Assembly: GCA_024114885.1 (NCBI GenBank)
Contig: CP099420.1
Location: 372,001-436,000, forward strand
DNA: 64,000 nt
Reading direction: 5' to 3'
Origin: Septoria linicola
Lineage: Eukaryota > Ascomycota > Dothideomycetes > Mycosphaerellales > Mycosphaerellaceae
In this document: positions 43,311-53,819 of the stretch, piece after piece
Numbering within the stretch: the first letter of the stretch is position 1
Layout of the letters: each line of letters starts with the position of its first letter
The notes under the pieces: generated by a model
Database searches by the model: none
What the model saw: the letters and a program-made list of their open reading frames with translations, nothing else
What the model was told of the DNA's origin: nothing
Translations under genes and position numbers: made by a program

Positions 43311-44105
43311 GATTGACCAGATCAGAACTCGAGCACAGCATCTGTGGTGCCTAGCCGGAGGCTTTGATACTACTTATACCTTCTGAAGCCACAACACCGC
43401 AATAGTTGAGTATGCAGCATCAGCTGTGATATGCGACTGACCTTCGGACTCAAGTCTGTTCTCGTGGAAACCACACATTTCCTGCAAGTGAAGAACGTGT
43501 CCTTTTCACGCTCCGATAGTCTGTAGCATGAGCGACCAGTCATCACGCAGAAGTGCCTCGGCCATGTTGCATAGCATTTTACTCTGCCGTCTACCGTCGA
43601 TCAGACCATCATGAAGAAGAGCGTGATCCGGGAGTCAGGCCTAGGAGTGTAAAGTGAGTGACATGCAAGTGGTCGAGCACGTTGCTTGCTGATTGGCTAG
43701 TAGCGTAGGATCTCATAGCTGGAGGTCCATCGACCCGCATGACGGGATCTTGAAGCGACATCCATAATCTGACTTGCGTCAACTTCTAAGCGACTGCGAT
43801 GCTCACCGTGCTGTTACAGTGTTGCTTCGAGGACTGTGTCACAAGTGCGTCGAAAAAATCGAGGTATCGGTGGGGAACGGGCCTGGTCACAAAGCGTCCA
43901 CTACGAGAGCCTGCAACCTGTCATGCGACCAGCTACATTCCACCGCTGGACGATACGAGATTTCGCGCGAAGAAGAAAGTTGTCAGCTGTCGACAGCAAA
44001 TCACGCATACTTACTGTGATTGAGCAACCACGAGCAATGTAGCTGTGAGCGCAAACCCCATGCTCTCTACTTACCTCGACCCGCGCATAGCATACAATCC
44101 GCAGT
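43311..44105. other. Intergenic region right of the Vps62-like gene
   Basis: Promoter region of the Vps62-like gene and 3' flank of the ZZ-finger gene. Short frames only. Confidence 0.45.
43370..43380 (-). promoter_or_regulatory. TATA-like element upstream of the Vps62-like gene
   Basis: On the minus strand the sequence GGTATAAGTAG lies about 65 bases before the start codon at 43310, a normal place for a fungal TATA box. Confidence 0.4.
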
Positions 44106-45926
44106 CTATGGATTCTCAGCATCATGTCCAAGCAGAGGAAGAGCTGCTCTCCAGCCATCAATCCTGCCCAGTTCACGAGCTCGACTCAATAGCGCATCAA
44201 CTTCTTGCAGTTGGACATAGCCTATCGTCGCAACTACTTGGCCGGCGATCATGCCATTTCGATCTCGAAATACCCTCCACTTCTCGATGCTCCGCTGGTT
44301 GAGCTGTCTGGCTTTTGAGGCTGCTTGGAATGGATCGGCGAAGTGATAGTCTCGATTCTGTGCTGCCACCTCCACTCCTGTAATACTAGCGAAGTGCGCT
44401 GGCATGAAGTCATTCAGTACAGCATCGGCGGTGAAGTCGTGTAGCATTTGCATGCCACTCCCAGCATGTGCTACATTAGCGTCCTCAGACCAAGTTCGAA
44501 CGTAGCTATGAAAGTGAAAGAGCCACTTCTTGGCAAAGGCTTCTTGAGTAGTTTGCTCGACAGTATATGTTCTGTGTCTCACTGGTCGAGGGGGCGTGCT
44601 CCTGGCAAGCTGCTCAGTGATCGAAGCGAAATGTTGAGAGCTGGCTCTTGGCTGCGGTGGTGCTGGTTGATCATGGTCAGAGACTGAAGCTGGCGCTTTG
44701 CCCGAACGTCTGCGGCTTGGTGGTCGTGCTTGCTTCCCTCTTTTTCTCTCAGGATGTGGTATTGGCGTAGGTGTGGTCGCTCCTCTCGCTGGAGATGCTG
44801 CCTGAAGACGACCATTGCCGTTCGGCTTTCCATGTATTGGCGAACCGACGTCGTTTTCACGGGACAGCTTATTGCTTCGTGTGGTTTCTGGATTGAGAGG
44901 AGATTCGGAGGCGAATGGAGTGTCATCTCGTTTGCCGCGGACTCGCCGTTCGCCAGCATTGCCGGTCACTGTACTAAGCTCAGCAGCTTTTGGCACATGC
45001 TGGTGATCAAAGATGTGATTCGGCTCTACCAGCTGGTGCTGCTTCATTCCTGCAACAAAGTGTTCGTCACAGAAGTCCAGGTCCGGGCAATGTGTGCAGT
45101 AATGCCTCATTCCGTCGATAGGCTGATCACAAGCATCGCACATGAAGACATCAGGGTCGTCCTCCTGCATGGCTGGAGCAGGCCAACCTGCAAAGAGTTC
45201 ATCTTCCTCCTGGCCCTCTCGGGCGACCTGCATGAAGCCATGCTCGGGATATTTGATGTGATGTAGCCGCCGACCTTCTTGCACGCATGCCTTGTGAAAA
45301 TCAACGTTGCCGCATAGGCGGCAGCTATGCCAAACTTCCGAACGAATTGGCTTATTACACAGGTCGCAAGTATACTCCGGGCCGGGTGGGTCTGGCCGCT
45401 GTGGCATCGCAACGCTATCTGCTCGGTCTCTGTCCATCTGCATTTCACGTGACAAGATTTCTTGATATGCTGCCGTAGTCGTGCCTTGATATTGAAGTGA
45501 AGATGATCCTGCATCTAGCATCTCCACGTCACGACTCTCAGAGGCATGTCTCGTTTCAGTCCTTGGTTCAGAACTCGGAAGTCTATTGTCTGTGGCTAGA
45601 CTAGTCCATGCATGTCTGGTCGTGACATCTTGGTCGAGGCTCGAAGACTGAAGTGTAGCAGGCCCTGCAGCATGGCTGCTGAGATGCGTTGCTGGGTGAG
45701 GTGGAGTCGGTGGCGCTCGCCTTACCAGCCGAGCTCGATGTCCAGTAAAGGTGACACCAACAGGAAGTCTTACCACGAGCGATCTCTTCTGACGTCTGGG
45801 CGCAGCAGAAGTCCCCCTGGGTGGCATTGCTGGTTGTGGCACAAGGTGAGTACAACGTTTCTGCTTGTCGGTCAGCACAGAGCTTGCAAAGTAAGCATAT
45901 TTCCACTCACATGTCGTTGGCGACAT
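44106..45926 (-). CDS. Protein with two ZZ-type zinc fingers
   Basis: Predicted 579-residue protein with two ZZ-type zinc fingers, modules that bind protein tails or ubiquitin-like modifiers. Proposed exons: 45926-45911 and 45829-44106, with an 81-base intron (GTGAGT donor, ACCAG acceptor). The intron length is a multiple of three and has no stop, so the frame is also open without splicing, as far as 46001. ZZ1 (residues ~158-208) begins YTCDLCNKPIRSEVWHSC and ZZ2 (~234-284) begins FMCDACDQPIDGMRHYC; both have the C-x2-C...C-x2-C and His pairs. A disordered Pro/Arg/Ser linker follows. The C-terminal part (residues ~445-579) looks folded, with WLFHFHSYVRTWSEDANVAH and WRVFRDRNGMIAGQVVATI, but is not recognised. 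Function unknown. Confidence 0.75.
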   Translation of the reverse strand: MSPTTCEWKYAYFASSVLTDKQKRCTHLVPQPAMPPRGTSAAPRRQKRSLVVRLPVGVTFTGHRARLVRRAPPTPPHPATHLSSHAAGPATLQSSSLDQDVTTRHAWTSLATDNRLPSSEPRTETRHASESRDVEMLDAGSSSLQYQGTTTAAYQEILSREMQMDRDRADSVAMPQRPDPPGPEYTCDLCNKPIRSEVWHSCRLCGNVDFHKACVQEGRRLHHIKYPEHGFMQVAREGQEEDELFAGWPAPAMQEDDPDVFMCDACDQPIDGMRHYCTHCPDLDFCDEHFVAGMKQHQLVEPNHIFDHQHVPKAAELSTVTGNAGERRVRGKRDDTPFASESPLNPETTRSNKLSRENDVGSPIHGKPNGNGRLQAASPARGATTPTPIPHPERKRGKQARPPSRRRSGKAPASVSDHDQPAPPQPRASSQHFASITEQLARSTPPRPVRHRTYTVEQTTQEAFAKKWLFHFHSYVRTWSEDANVAHAGSGMQMLHDFTADAVLNDFMPAHFASITGVEVAAQNRDYHFADPFQAASKARQLNQRSIEKWRVFRDRNGMIAGQVVATIGYVQLQEVDALLSRARELGRIDGWRAALPLLGHDAENP

Positions 45927-47104
45927 AGTTCGCACCTGGCCACGCGAGGGCCGCCCATATTGAAAGTGACGGTTGGTGGAGATGGTACTCGAAAGACGCA
46001 CGTCTCTTCGAAAAAGTGGTTTGCTGCCTATTTCGGTGGAAATCTCGATGTGGAAGGTGCAAAGGTCTCGAGTTGCTAATTTCGGAGTTCGATTTATAAC
46101 TGGAAGGCGCGCGGTATCTATACCATCAGGTACAATTGTAGAAGAGTAACGGTGAAGTCCTATTCATATGCACGCCAAGCAAATGACAGGTTTCACATGT
46201 GCGTTGCTCGTTCACTTTCGTGCCTCAGCACCACAAGTTCACCTCTGAGGAAATGCATAGCTCCTGCAGTGCTGGAAATTCACAGCTCGCGCTGCAGTAT
46301 ATCGTGCTCTTTAAGGATTCTAACCGTTTCCGGGCCAGGTACTGAGGCAGATATGGTCGCTGGCGATACTGCAGTGCCGAGAGGTAGAGTATGCCGGATT
46401 CTGGTATCCGCTTCACTGCACTGGTCGCCATTCACACCAGAAGTCGGCCAAAGCAAATCAATTAAGCAGTGTCGCTGGTTGATACCAATATGAAGTGTGA
46501 ATGCCATCGACGCGCTCGTCCTGATTGCCAATGTTGTTCCTTGAAATGGCTTGAGTCTTCCTTCAACCTGCCTGAGGAGCGATTGGTTCTCAAAGCTTGT
46601 GTGGGATGGATCTCCTGCTTGCAATTTCTTGATTATAGCCTACGCTTCAGTCGTTGGAAAGACTCCGTCTCGTGGGGACACATATTCCTCGTCCTAGAAT
46701 GCTCAATTATGTCGTCGTTCATGTCTGCTCGCCGCCTATAGTCGCGCTCACTATAGGCGAGAACAACTTTCTGGCTAGGTGATGTGCTGAGCTGTGATAG
46801 ATATGATGCCAGCTCCGGCATCAGAACGCTGGCAGCGCATGTGCTTTTCGACAACGCTCGCGTGCCATTGTCGCATTGCCAGATTGGCCGCCATACTTTC
46901 TTGGTGTTTGAGCATAAATGAGAGTGCATGTAGAAGGAAAATGCGAATGAGGCAGGCGACAGTGCAAACTGCCCAGCCCGATTCCAGGCCCGAAGCCGAA
47001 AATGACGGACCTCCACTCACAACACCATCCTCTCTGTTATGCCGACAAACAACCTGTGACTACAACACCTTCAACATGACCCTCTCCAGACATCCCACCA
47101 ACCA
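45927..47104. other. 1.2 kb intergenic region between the ZZ and YAE1 genes
   Basis: Divergent promoter region: the ZZ gene reads left, YAE1 reads right. Frames of about 110-130 codons (46280-47016) lack motifs. No gene is called. Confidence 0.45.
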
Positions 47105-47751
47105 ATGCTCCGCGACACCCTCGGCCGTCGCGCCTCAGATAACACCGAACACACCACACTCTTTATGAATGGCACCACAACCGAAAGCATAGACACCGCA
47201 TCAGACCCTCCTCAAGAAGTCCACAGCAATGATTTGAACGATGACATCTTCGGCTCTGCGCCCAACAGTCCAGTTCTCTCTGCTACTGCACATCAACCAG
47301 AGGAACGAGTAAGAAGAGACCATTCCGACGTCCCTCGTCTGCGAAGCATCCACGTCACAAATGGCTACCGTGAAGGTATAGCCGTGTCGAAAGAATCGCA
47401 CATCCAAGCTGGATTCGATGAGGGCTTCTCGCTGGGAGGGGAGATTGGACAGAAAGCGGGGTGGATTTTGGGAGTTTTGGAGGGGATTACTCGTGGGACG
47501 AAGAAGGGTGGGAGGGAAGAAGTAGAGAAGGTTTTTGCTGGGGCGCAAGCGGAATTGAAGATTGAAGCTTTGCTGGGGGAGGAATGGTTTGGGATGGATG
47601 GCATTTGGAAGTATGAGGTTCCTGGGAGGAGGGAGATATTACGTTTGAGATTGTGGCGGAGGCGCATCCGGTGTTGAGGAGGTGGAGGGAGAGGGTGTTG
47701 CAGCTGGGCGAGAAAGTTGGCTTGCGACTGGAAGAAACGGAAGAGGACTGA
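47105..47751 (+). CDS. YAE1: YAE1, with a one-base frameshift near its C-terminus
   Basis: Yae1 works with Lto1 as an adaptor that brings Rli1 to the cytosolic iron-sulfur assembly machinery. The start at 47105 gives MLRDTLGRR, followed by a DDIFGSAPNSPVL segment common in fungal homologues. The hallmark deca-GX3 region is GYREGIAVSKESHIQAGFDE, then GFSLGGEIGQKAGWILGVLE. After WKYEVPG at about 47624 the frame breaks: the true-looking C-terminus (ITFEIVAEAHPVLRRWRERV, then EKVGLRLEETEED) is in a different frame, ending at 47751. One missing G in a G run explains it. As read, the protein would end at 47677 with an altered tail. Because the gene is essential in yeast, a sequence error is the likelier reason. 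Confidence 0.8.
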
Positions 47752-48057
47752 GAAGGGTGAAGTGTCTGACATCTTGGAATCGTTGTTTCGTGTACAGCAT
47801 AAAAACGCTCTGGTAGCGCCGTGACAGCACCAGTAAAACCTCCATGGCATGTAGAATGCCCTAGGTCTGCGTATGCAGACCGCTATGTCGAAGTCCTAAT
47901 CGCCTCCATTGCTGTGCCTCCACTGCTTTGCATTTACTGCTTATTGACTTCCTATCCGCCTACATCCACTGCCACTATTGTCTGCATGCATTACCCCTCA
48001 ATCATCTCCTGACATGGGCCTCTCTTGCTGAACTTGTGATTTTTGGCGCGAGCCCGA
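47752..48057. other. Convergent 3' spacer between YAE1 and the coiled-coil gene
   Basis: Tail-to-tail spacer of about 300 bases. No gene is seen. Confidence 0.5.
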
Positions 48058-49703
48058 TTACGATCCTCCATCCTCAATGACAGACACACGCTTTGGCACC
48101 AAGCCGGCCTTCTTGTCGTTCTGCAAAGTTCTGACATCGATGAACCCTTCCGGAATTGGCTTCTTCTTCGTCTCGCGAGCGGAATGACGACGGTTCGAAG
48201 TAGTCGGCTGCGCGCCGTTGAGAGTAAGCGTGCTGACAGCTGGTGCTGTAGATGCTGGACGCTGGATATCGATCTCTGCCTTGAAATCGTTAGCAAGTCC
48301 TGGCAAGCTGGCATCAATGCTAGTCAGTATTGGCTCGGTTGGCATCATGTCGCGAGCTGGCTGCTGGCTGGCAAAAGCATTCTGGCTTCCTGGCAATGGG
48401 TTGGCGGCGAGATCTGCATGGAAACTCAATGGCCGGGACGAGGTCTGTGGTCGAGCACAGTTGGAGTTCTGCGCAAGGGTCTTGAACAGATCCGCGGCAG
48501 ACTTTCCTCCAGCAAGATCAGTGAGATGGTCCTGGCTAGCCGGGCTGAGCTCCGAGTTGATGTGGGTGACGGTCTTGGTCCGGGGGTGGTCCACCACGAT
48601 ATCGCTGCTAGCATCATCGAAATCGCCTTCATTGCCGTTGTCAATGTCCGAGGCTGTGAAGTTGTGCTGCAACTGTGACCGCTTTGGTGCAAGGGATGCT
48701 CCTGGCGTGTCGTTGGCCTGGAGCTCGCCAGCCTTTTTAAGGTTACTCTTCGCACGTTTACGCTGCAGAGATTGCGAGCGCTTATGCTGATTGTCAGAAT
48801 CCTGATCGAGGCTGCTCTCGCTGCGTCTCTGAGACGCAGTCCGCTTCACAGCGCTTGTCGTAGGAACTGCGTCAGTATGTCCCGATGGTTGTGGTAGTGC
48901 AGGAAGCTCAGCGAGTTCCGTCTCGTCGGGCGACACTGCGCGAAACGTAGCTGCCGAACGGAGCGGACGCTGCGCAATATCATCGACTTCCATGGACTCC
49001 GCTCCACCCAGCAGGAAGCTGTAGCGCGGGTCCTGGCGGAGTATCGGCAGCTTCTTATTCGTGCCAGGCGTAGACTCTCGTGCTAACGTCCCGGAAACTG
49101 TCATACGCTCGGTTCGTAGGTTGGCAAGAGAGGGGCTTTGCGAGCCAGCGAAACCTGCAGTCAGACCCAGAATGCCGTCGATGAAAGGCTGCTGATGTCG
49201 CATCTTTGCCTGCATGATACTAGGACTCTGTTGGCACGGGCTCAATGACGGTCATCAGAGGCTGATCAAGACTTACTTGTGTTGCCGCTTGAGCCGGTCC
49301 ATGTCTTCGCTCAGCGCTGGAATGTCGTACTTGGCCAGCTGCCTGTAAGATGTCAACAGGTGCAGATCGAAAGTGAGATAGGAGTCACGGACTCGCCCAA
49401 CTCGGTTGCCATCTGCTCAATAGCGCCCAAACCGCCTTGCATGCTGGTCAGGCGGGTAGACAGCTCGGCATGTGTCGCCATCAGTTTCGAGTTCGTCTCG
49501 CTCATGCTCGTGTACTTCTCGGTCAGGTCATCCAGCGAGTCGCGCAGCGCCTTTTTGTCCGCTTGAGAAGACTTCAGGGCATGATCATGCTGCATTTGCA
49601 GGGCATCGCAGCGAGCGTTGACACCTTTGAACAAACCGGCGAGCGCGCCCTCCATGAGTTTGTTCGCCGCTTGAACATCGCCGAAAGGCGCTGGCGGGTC
49701 CAT
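48058..49703 (-). CDS. Coiled-coil, probably nuclear protein of unknown function
   Basis: Protein of 514 residues in three exons: 49703-49393, 49342-49277, 49225-48058; introns of 50 and 51 bases, both phase 2. The first intron uses an unusual GTCCGT donor, chosen because the nearby GTGACT would shift frame. The second uses an AG two bases past a CAG to keep frame. The start gives MDPPAPFGDVQAANKLM. Residues ~30-125 form a long coiled coil (heptads around DSLDDLTEKYTSMSETNSKL and PALSEDMDRLKRQ). The rest is Ser/Pro/Lys rich and probably disordered, with basic clusters (QHKRSQSLQRKRAKSNLKK) that could be nuclear signals, and a conserved-looking end KKKPIPEGFIDVRTLQNDKK. No family is recognised; a kinetochore or chromatin role would be a guess. 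Confidence 0.72.
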
Positions 49704-50358
49704 CTTGTGTCGTGTTGTTTGGTACAAGAGACCGGAAGAAAAGAGGTGATGTTGAGTCAGAAATACGAAAACAAAATGAGCAGCGAGCGGCATCGCTCAT
49801 GTTTTGCGCACTGCGGCTAGCCTGCATTAGCGCCAGCGTAAGTCCTGCCTGAGGAAGTCGCGATCCATAGAGAGAGGCCCAAAACAACTCTCACGCTACT
49901 TAGAGCTCGAAACTGAGTGCTTCAGTCAGTGCAATGACTGCCCGCTTTGGTCCGTCGAACAGCTGGAGCGCGACAGACCATCGAATAAATGATCTAGGAG
50001 ACGACAGTGTTGATACTGGCGGCAGGCGAAGGCTGTGTGGCACGTCACTTAGGAGTCGTGAAGCCATCCTATTGCTGATCAGCTCGCTGTTGATTTTGAG
50101 CGCAACAACAGTTGGGAATGTATTTCGGTGGTGTGAGGCAGGGGCCAGTACGCTGCCTACTGAGTGTAGCTGCGCTCGTGAAACAGTCGTTTCTCATCAG
50201 TACGACTACTTCTGCGGACCGCGGTGTTGCGATCGCCTTCGAGAGCTTTAGCTGGGCCATGCTGATATGGCCTGTGCTGCAACTTTGCCTTTCGATATGC
50301 CATTCTGTGTTTGTACAATATCCATACAATTTCCTGTGCGTATCCTTCATCTTTCCCT
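49704..50358. other. Spacer between the coiled-coil gene and MGR2
   Basis: Upstream region of the coiled-coil gene and 3' flank of MGR2. No gene is seen. Confidence 0.45.
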
Positions 50359-50862
50359 TCATGACTGCACCGGCCTCCTCTGCATGCGATCCACTGGCAT
50401 GATCATCGGTCGTCCATTGCGCATGTGTGCTGCCTTGAAGGCTTCAGTAAGAATCGGCGAGCTGTCTGTTCGTATCGTCGTTCCAATTCCCATGAAGAAG
50501 CTGATCCGCTGTCAATGGATGTCGCGGCCACATGCGAGACCTCACACTCACCCAAAAGTTGCTGATGATCCAAGCATGTATTGCCCCAGTGTTCTCATCA
50601 TGCCATTCGGACCTGGTCCATATCTGATAATGTTTGTTGCGCCAAAGATAAAACCGATGATCAACCCGACGGCTGGCTACTGTCAATATGCGGTCGAGAT
50701 CGATATGAAAAGTGGTAAGGACTCACTGCCGCCCATCATGGCACCCATCTTCGCTTTGTCAAAGGTCGAAGGACCTGACATCCCGCCTAGAAACTTGTTA
50801 GCCAAAACACAACATACTGTTATACTGTTCTATTGCGAACCTGCTGCAGCTACTGGAGGCAT
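50359..50862 (-). CDS. MGR2: MGR2/ROMO1-like subunit of the TIM23 translocase
   Basis: Mitochondrial inner-membrane protein of 114 residues matching yeast Mgr2 and animal ROMO1, which couple the TIM23 translocase and control lateral release of membrane proteins. It is easy to miss because it has four short exons: 50862-50841, 50786-50727, 50672-50552, 50500-50359; introns 54, 54 and 51 bases. All phases agree. The protein starts MPPVAAAGG, then PSTFDKAKMGAMMGG, the first membrane helix LIIGFIFGATNII, the conserved loop RYGPGPNGMMRTLGQYM, and the second helix SSATFGFFMGIGTTIR with the conserved R-[ST]-[DE] turn. The tail is short and basic. GxxxG-like packing is visible in both helices. The plus-strand frame at 50267-50932 is its shadow. 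Confidence 0.92.
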
Positions 50863-51560
50863 CTTGTATATGTTTTATTCGTCTGGTAAAAGTATAAATC
50901 AAGGCAGGACTGGCACAAAACACCTAACTTAGAAACCATGAGCCCTCTCCGCACTACACAGCTACTCGAAGTCGATCGTCATCACGTGCACGGTAGACAA
51001 AGTGGAGCCAACTTCGCGCTAGTCGAGACGACGGGCAGGAAACATCAATATTACGAAGGAGACGACTTGAAACTCCGGCAGTGTGAGCACGCGAGCAGCA
51101 AAATACAGGCAGTGTTCTTTGAACTCGATCTGGGCCAGCAGATGAGATAGCACGAGGGCTTTCTGGTTGGTCGGTGCTTTGGCGCCGAAGGCCAACTTCA
51201 CACGGATCATCTCCTTTGAGTGCAGACGTCCGACGACGAATGCGTATACCGACAGCTCGCAACACCATCATTCATACCACCGCCGCACGATCACACCGAG
51301 TATCTGGAAGCAAGAGAGCATTTCACCACCATCGTTCCTTCTTCCGTCGCGTCATTACCACGCTCTTACCGCACTCGACACCTGCGCCGCACCACTGTCC
51401 GACCCTGGTCTAGACGACAGAACGACACCGCGAGCAGTCTGAGCATCTTACTGCAGTAGATCCCACTGCTTGTGCTCGTGATCAGATATTTAAGGCGTCC
51501 TTTGGCCGAGGAGGCAATCCAAGTCGTATCCATACCACGATTTCCGACCAGTGACCTCCA
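50863..51560. other. Divergent promoter region of MGR2 and the FHA gene
   Basis: The two genes read away from each other. The pyrimidine-rich stretch before 51561 looks like a leader. The short frames here have no motifs. Confidence 0.45.
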
Positions 51561-53819
51561 ATGACGGCCGTAGCTTCTGCATTTCAGCCTGCGACTACCA
51601 AACTAGGATGGACGTCTAACGGCAACAACACGTTCAGTTCAGACGAGATTACCAAGATGTTCGCCGGACCTCGCAAGACCCTCGCCCGCCAGAACTCAAG
51701 CTCCAGCATTGCTTCGACCGCATCATCCACTTCGACCATATCTGCCACATCTACACAATCAAACGGCGCCGTACAACCAGTATCAGACACGAACAACTGG
51801 GCAGCGCGGAAGAAGCCTACCCGTGGCCTGTGGCCGCCGGGCAAAGCTGAGCCAGTAGCAGGAATATCGACAGCAAGACCTCAGCCAGTGAGCGCGACCA
51901 CATCGGGCGCGACAGCGTCCTCTGCGATTTCAGCCTTGCACGCACCACTGCTACCATCACAACAAATGGCGAACGGAAATGGACAAGCCAATGGCGTTCT
52001 GGTCCGCGAGCCAGTACAGCAGATGCCGCCGGCCATCCTGAACCTTTCTCCAATGAATGGCACATTCGAGCGCAAGACTATCACTGTGCCGTATGCGCCC
52101 GACTGCATGCGCATTGGACGACAAACGAATCAAAAGACGGTTCCGTCACCGATTAATGGCTATTTCGACTCCAAGGTGTTGTCCAGACAGCATGCTGAGA
52201 TATATGCCGACCGACAAGGCCGCATCTTCATTCGCGACGTAAAATCAAGCAATGGAACCTTTGTCAACGGCATGCGACTGAGTCAAGAAAACAAAGAGTC
52301 TGAGCCCCGAGAGCTGCGCGAGCACGATGTCCTGGAGCTTGGCATTGATATCGTCTCCGAGGACCAGAAAACCGTGGTGCATCACAAGGTTGCAGCAAAA
52401 GTTGAGAATGCAGGCGTGTATCCAGACAATGGTGGCGTACTGAATTTTGGTGATCTTGATCCAAGTGCTGGACAGGGTTTTCAGCAACAATTCAGCCGAA
52501 GAGGAAGCCAGGGTTCGGTCAACTCCCGCATGGCCGCCAATCCTGCGATCAGCCAAGCTGCAATGGGCATGGGTCTGGTCAATCAGCCGCAACACATGAG
52601 GAACTGGCTCAACCCGATCACCACCGAACATATCGTTCGGAAACTCAATGTAAGTGCATGTCTTGAGGCCTGGTCCGCTTCATCGAACTGACTTTCCCAG
52701 TACGAAATGAAACTAGCTGTTCAACAATCGCAAGAAATCGCGAGAGCTCGGCAAGCTATTGAGAACATGCTTGGGGGCAAGATCGAGCCTCCTGCTCTGG
52801 ACAAGCCCAAAACTAGCTCCGAGAGATCGAGGCCGTCTCCTACCAAGTCAAAGCTTGACCTCAAAGCTCACTTCTCGGAGCCGCCAGCACCCCCACCGCA
52901 GGCGCCATTACCCGAGAAGCCAGATGTGGCCAAAGCTCTTGCTGATCCTATCATTCAGCCGCTGTTACGTAGGAGTGACACTGCAAGGCCTCCATCGTCA
53001 AGCAGCTCTCCAACCAGGTCAGATCATTCGGGAGACATACTCAGACTCTGCGAAGAGCTCAAACTGGCCAAGGGAGAACTCAGCAACCAGAGGGAGCGCA
53101 TGAAGACACTCGAGAACGAACTCGCGCAAGAGCGCATGGCACGAGAAAGTGCGGAGGAGCGAGCACAACGTTTGGAAGAGGTTGAGCGACGTGACTCTCC
53201 TACCAATGAAGGGCACCCTAGCGCCGACAACAGCCCGAGCACATCAACGGACACGACCAATGTCAACACCAACCCAGCACCCGAAGTCCAACTCCAATTG
53301 GACCGACTTCGGACTCAAATGGACGAGATGAAGCAACAAATGGAGGCATACCGTCAACGTGCGGAGAAGGCAGAAAGCGAACGAGACGAGGCTCATCAGA
53401 CCCTAGCAGAAATGGTCGAGCAGAAACGAAGGCAAATGGCAGAGGAGGCCACTGAGACAGTTCGCTCGCCTGTCAAGACCCAGAAAGCGCTTTCTAAGCG
53501 CCCCGCACAGCTTGATGGGGCATCCCAAGAGCCTAACGGCCATGTTGTGTCTCCGGCCTCGATCTCAAGCCCGACATCTGGAAGTCTGCTCGAACGTGCG
53601 GGTGTAGAGGAGGGCCAGGCCATCACTCCAGCACAAGCAAAGATCATAACGCAGTTTCTAGCACAAGAAGTGCTTGGCAAAGATTCTTTGGATCGAGCAC
53701 GTGATACAGATGGTGGCCTGCTATATTACGGCGTGCCGTATGGAAGCTTCGCCGCCGTGGTCATTGTGGGATATATTGCTATGCACTGGATTAATGGCTG
53801 GCCCAAAGTCGAGCGCTGA
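51561..53819 (+). CDS. ham-4: Tail-anchored FHA-domain protein, STRIPAK component (PRO45/HAM-4/SLMAP-like)
   Basis: Protein of 735 residues with the layout of the SLMAP homologue of the fungal STRIPAK complex (PRO45 in Sordaria, HAM-4 in Neurospora, Far9/Far10 in yeast), needed for hyphal fusion and fruiting-body development. Two exons, 51561-52649 and 52701-53819, with a 51-base phase-0 intron. Residues 1-155 are Ser/Thr rich and disordered. The FHA domain (~158-270) has the phosphothreonine-binding motifs MRIGRQ, SRQHAEI and SSNGTFVNGMRL. A Pro/Ser linker follows, then long coiled coils (~445-610). The C-terminus has a hydrophobic anchor FAAVVIVGYIAMHWI just before the end, as in ER/nuclear-envelope tail-anchored members. 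Assignment rests on domain order as well as local resemblance. Confidence 0.88.

Noticed and set aside
50267..50932. Plus-strand frame of 221 codons
   Set aside because: It is the shadow of the minus-strand MGR2 gene. It has no motif, and MGR2 explains the conserved signal.
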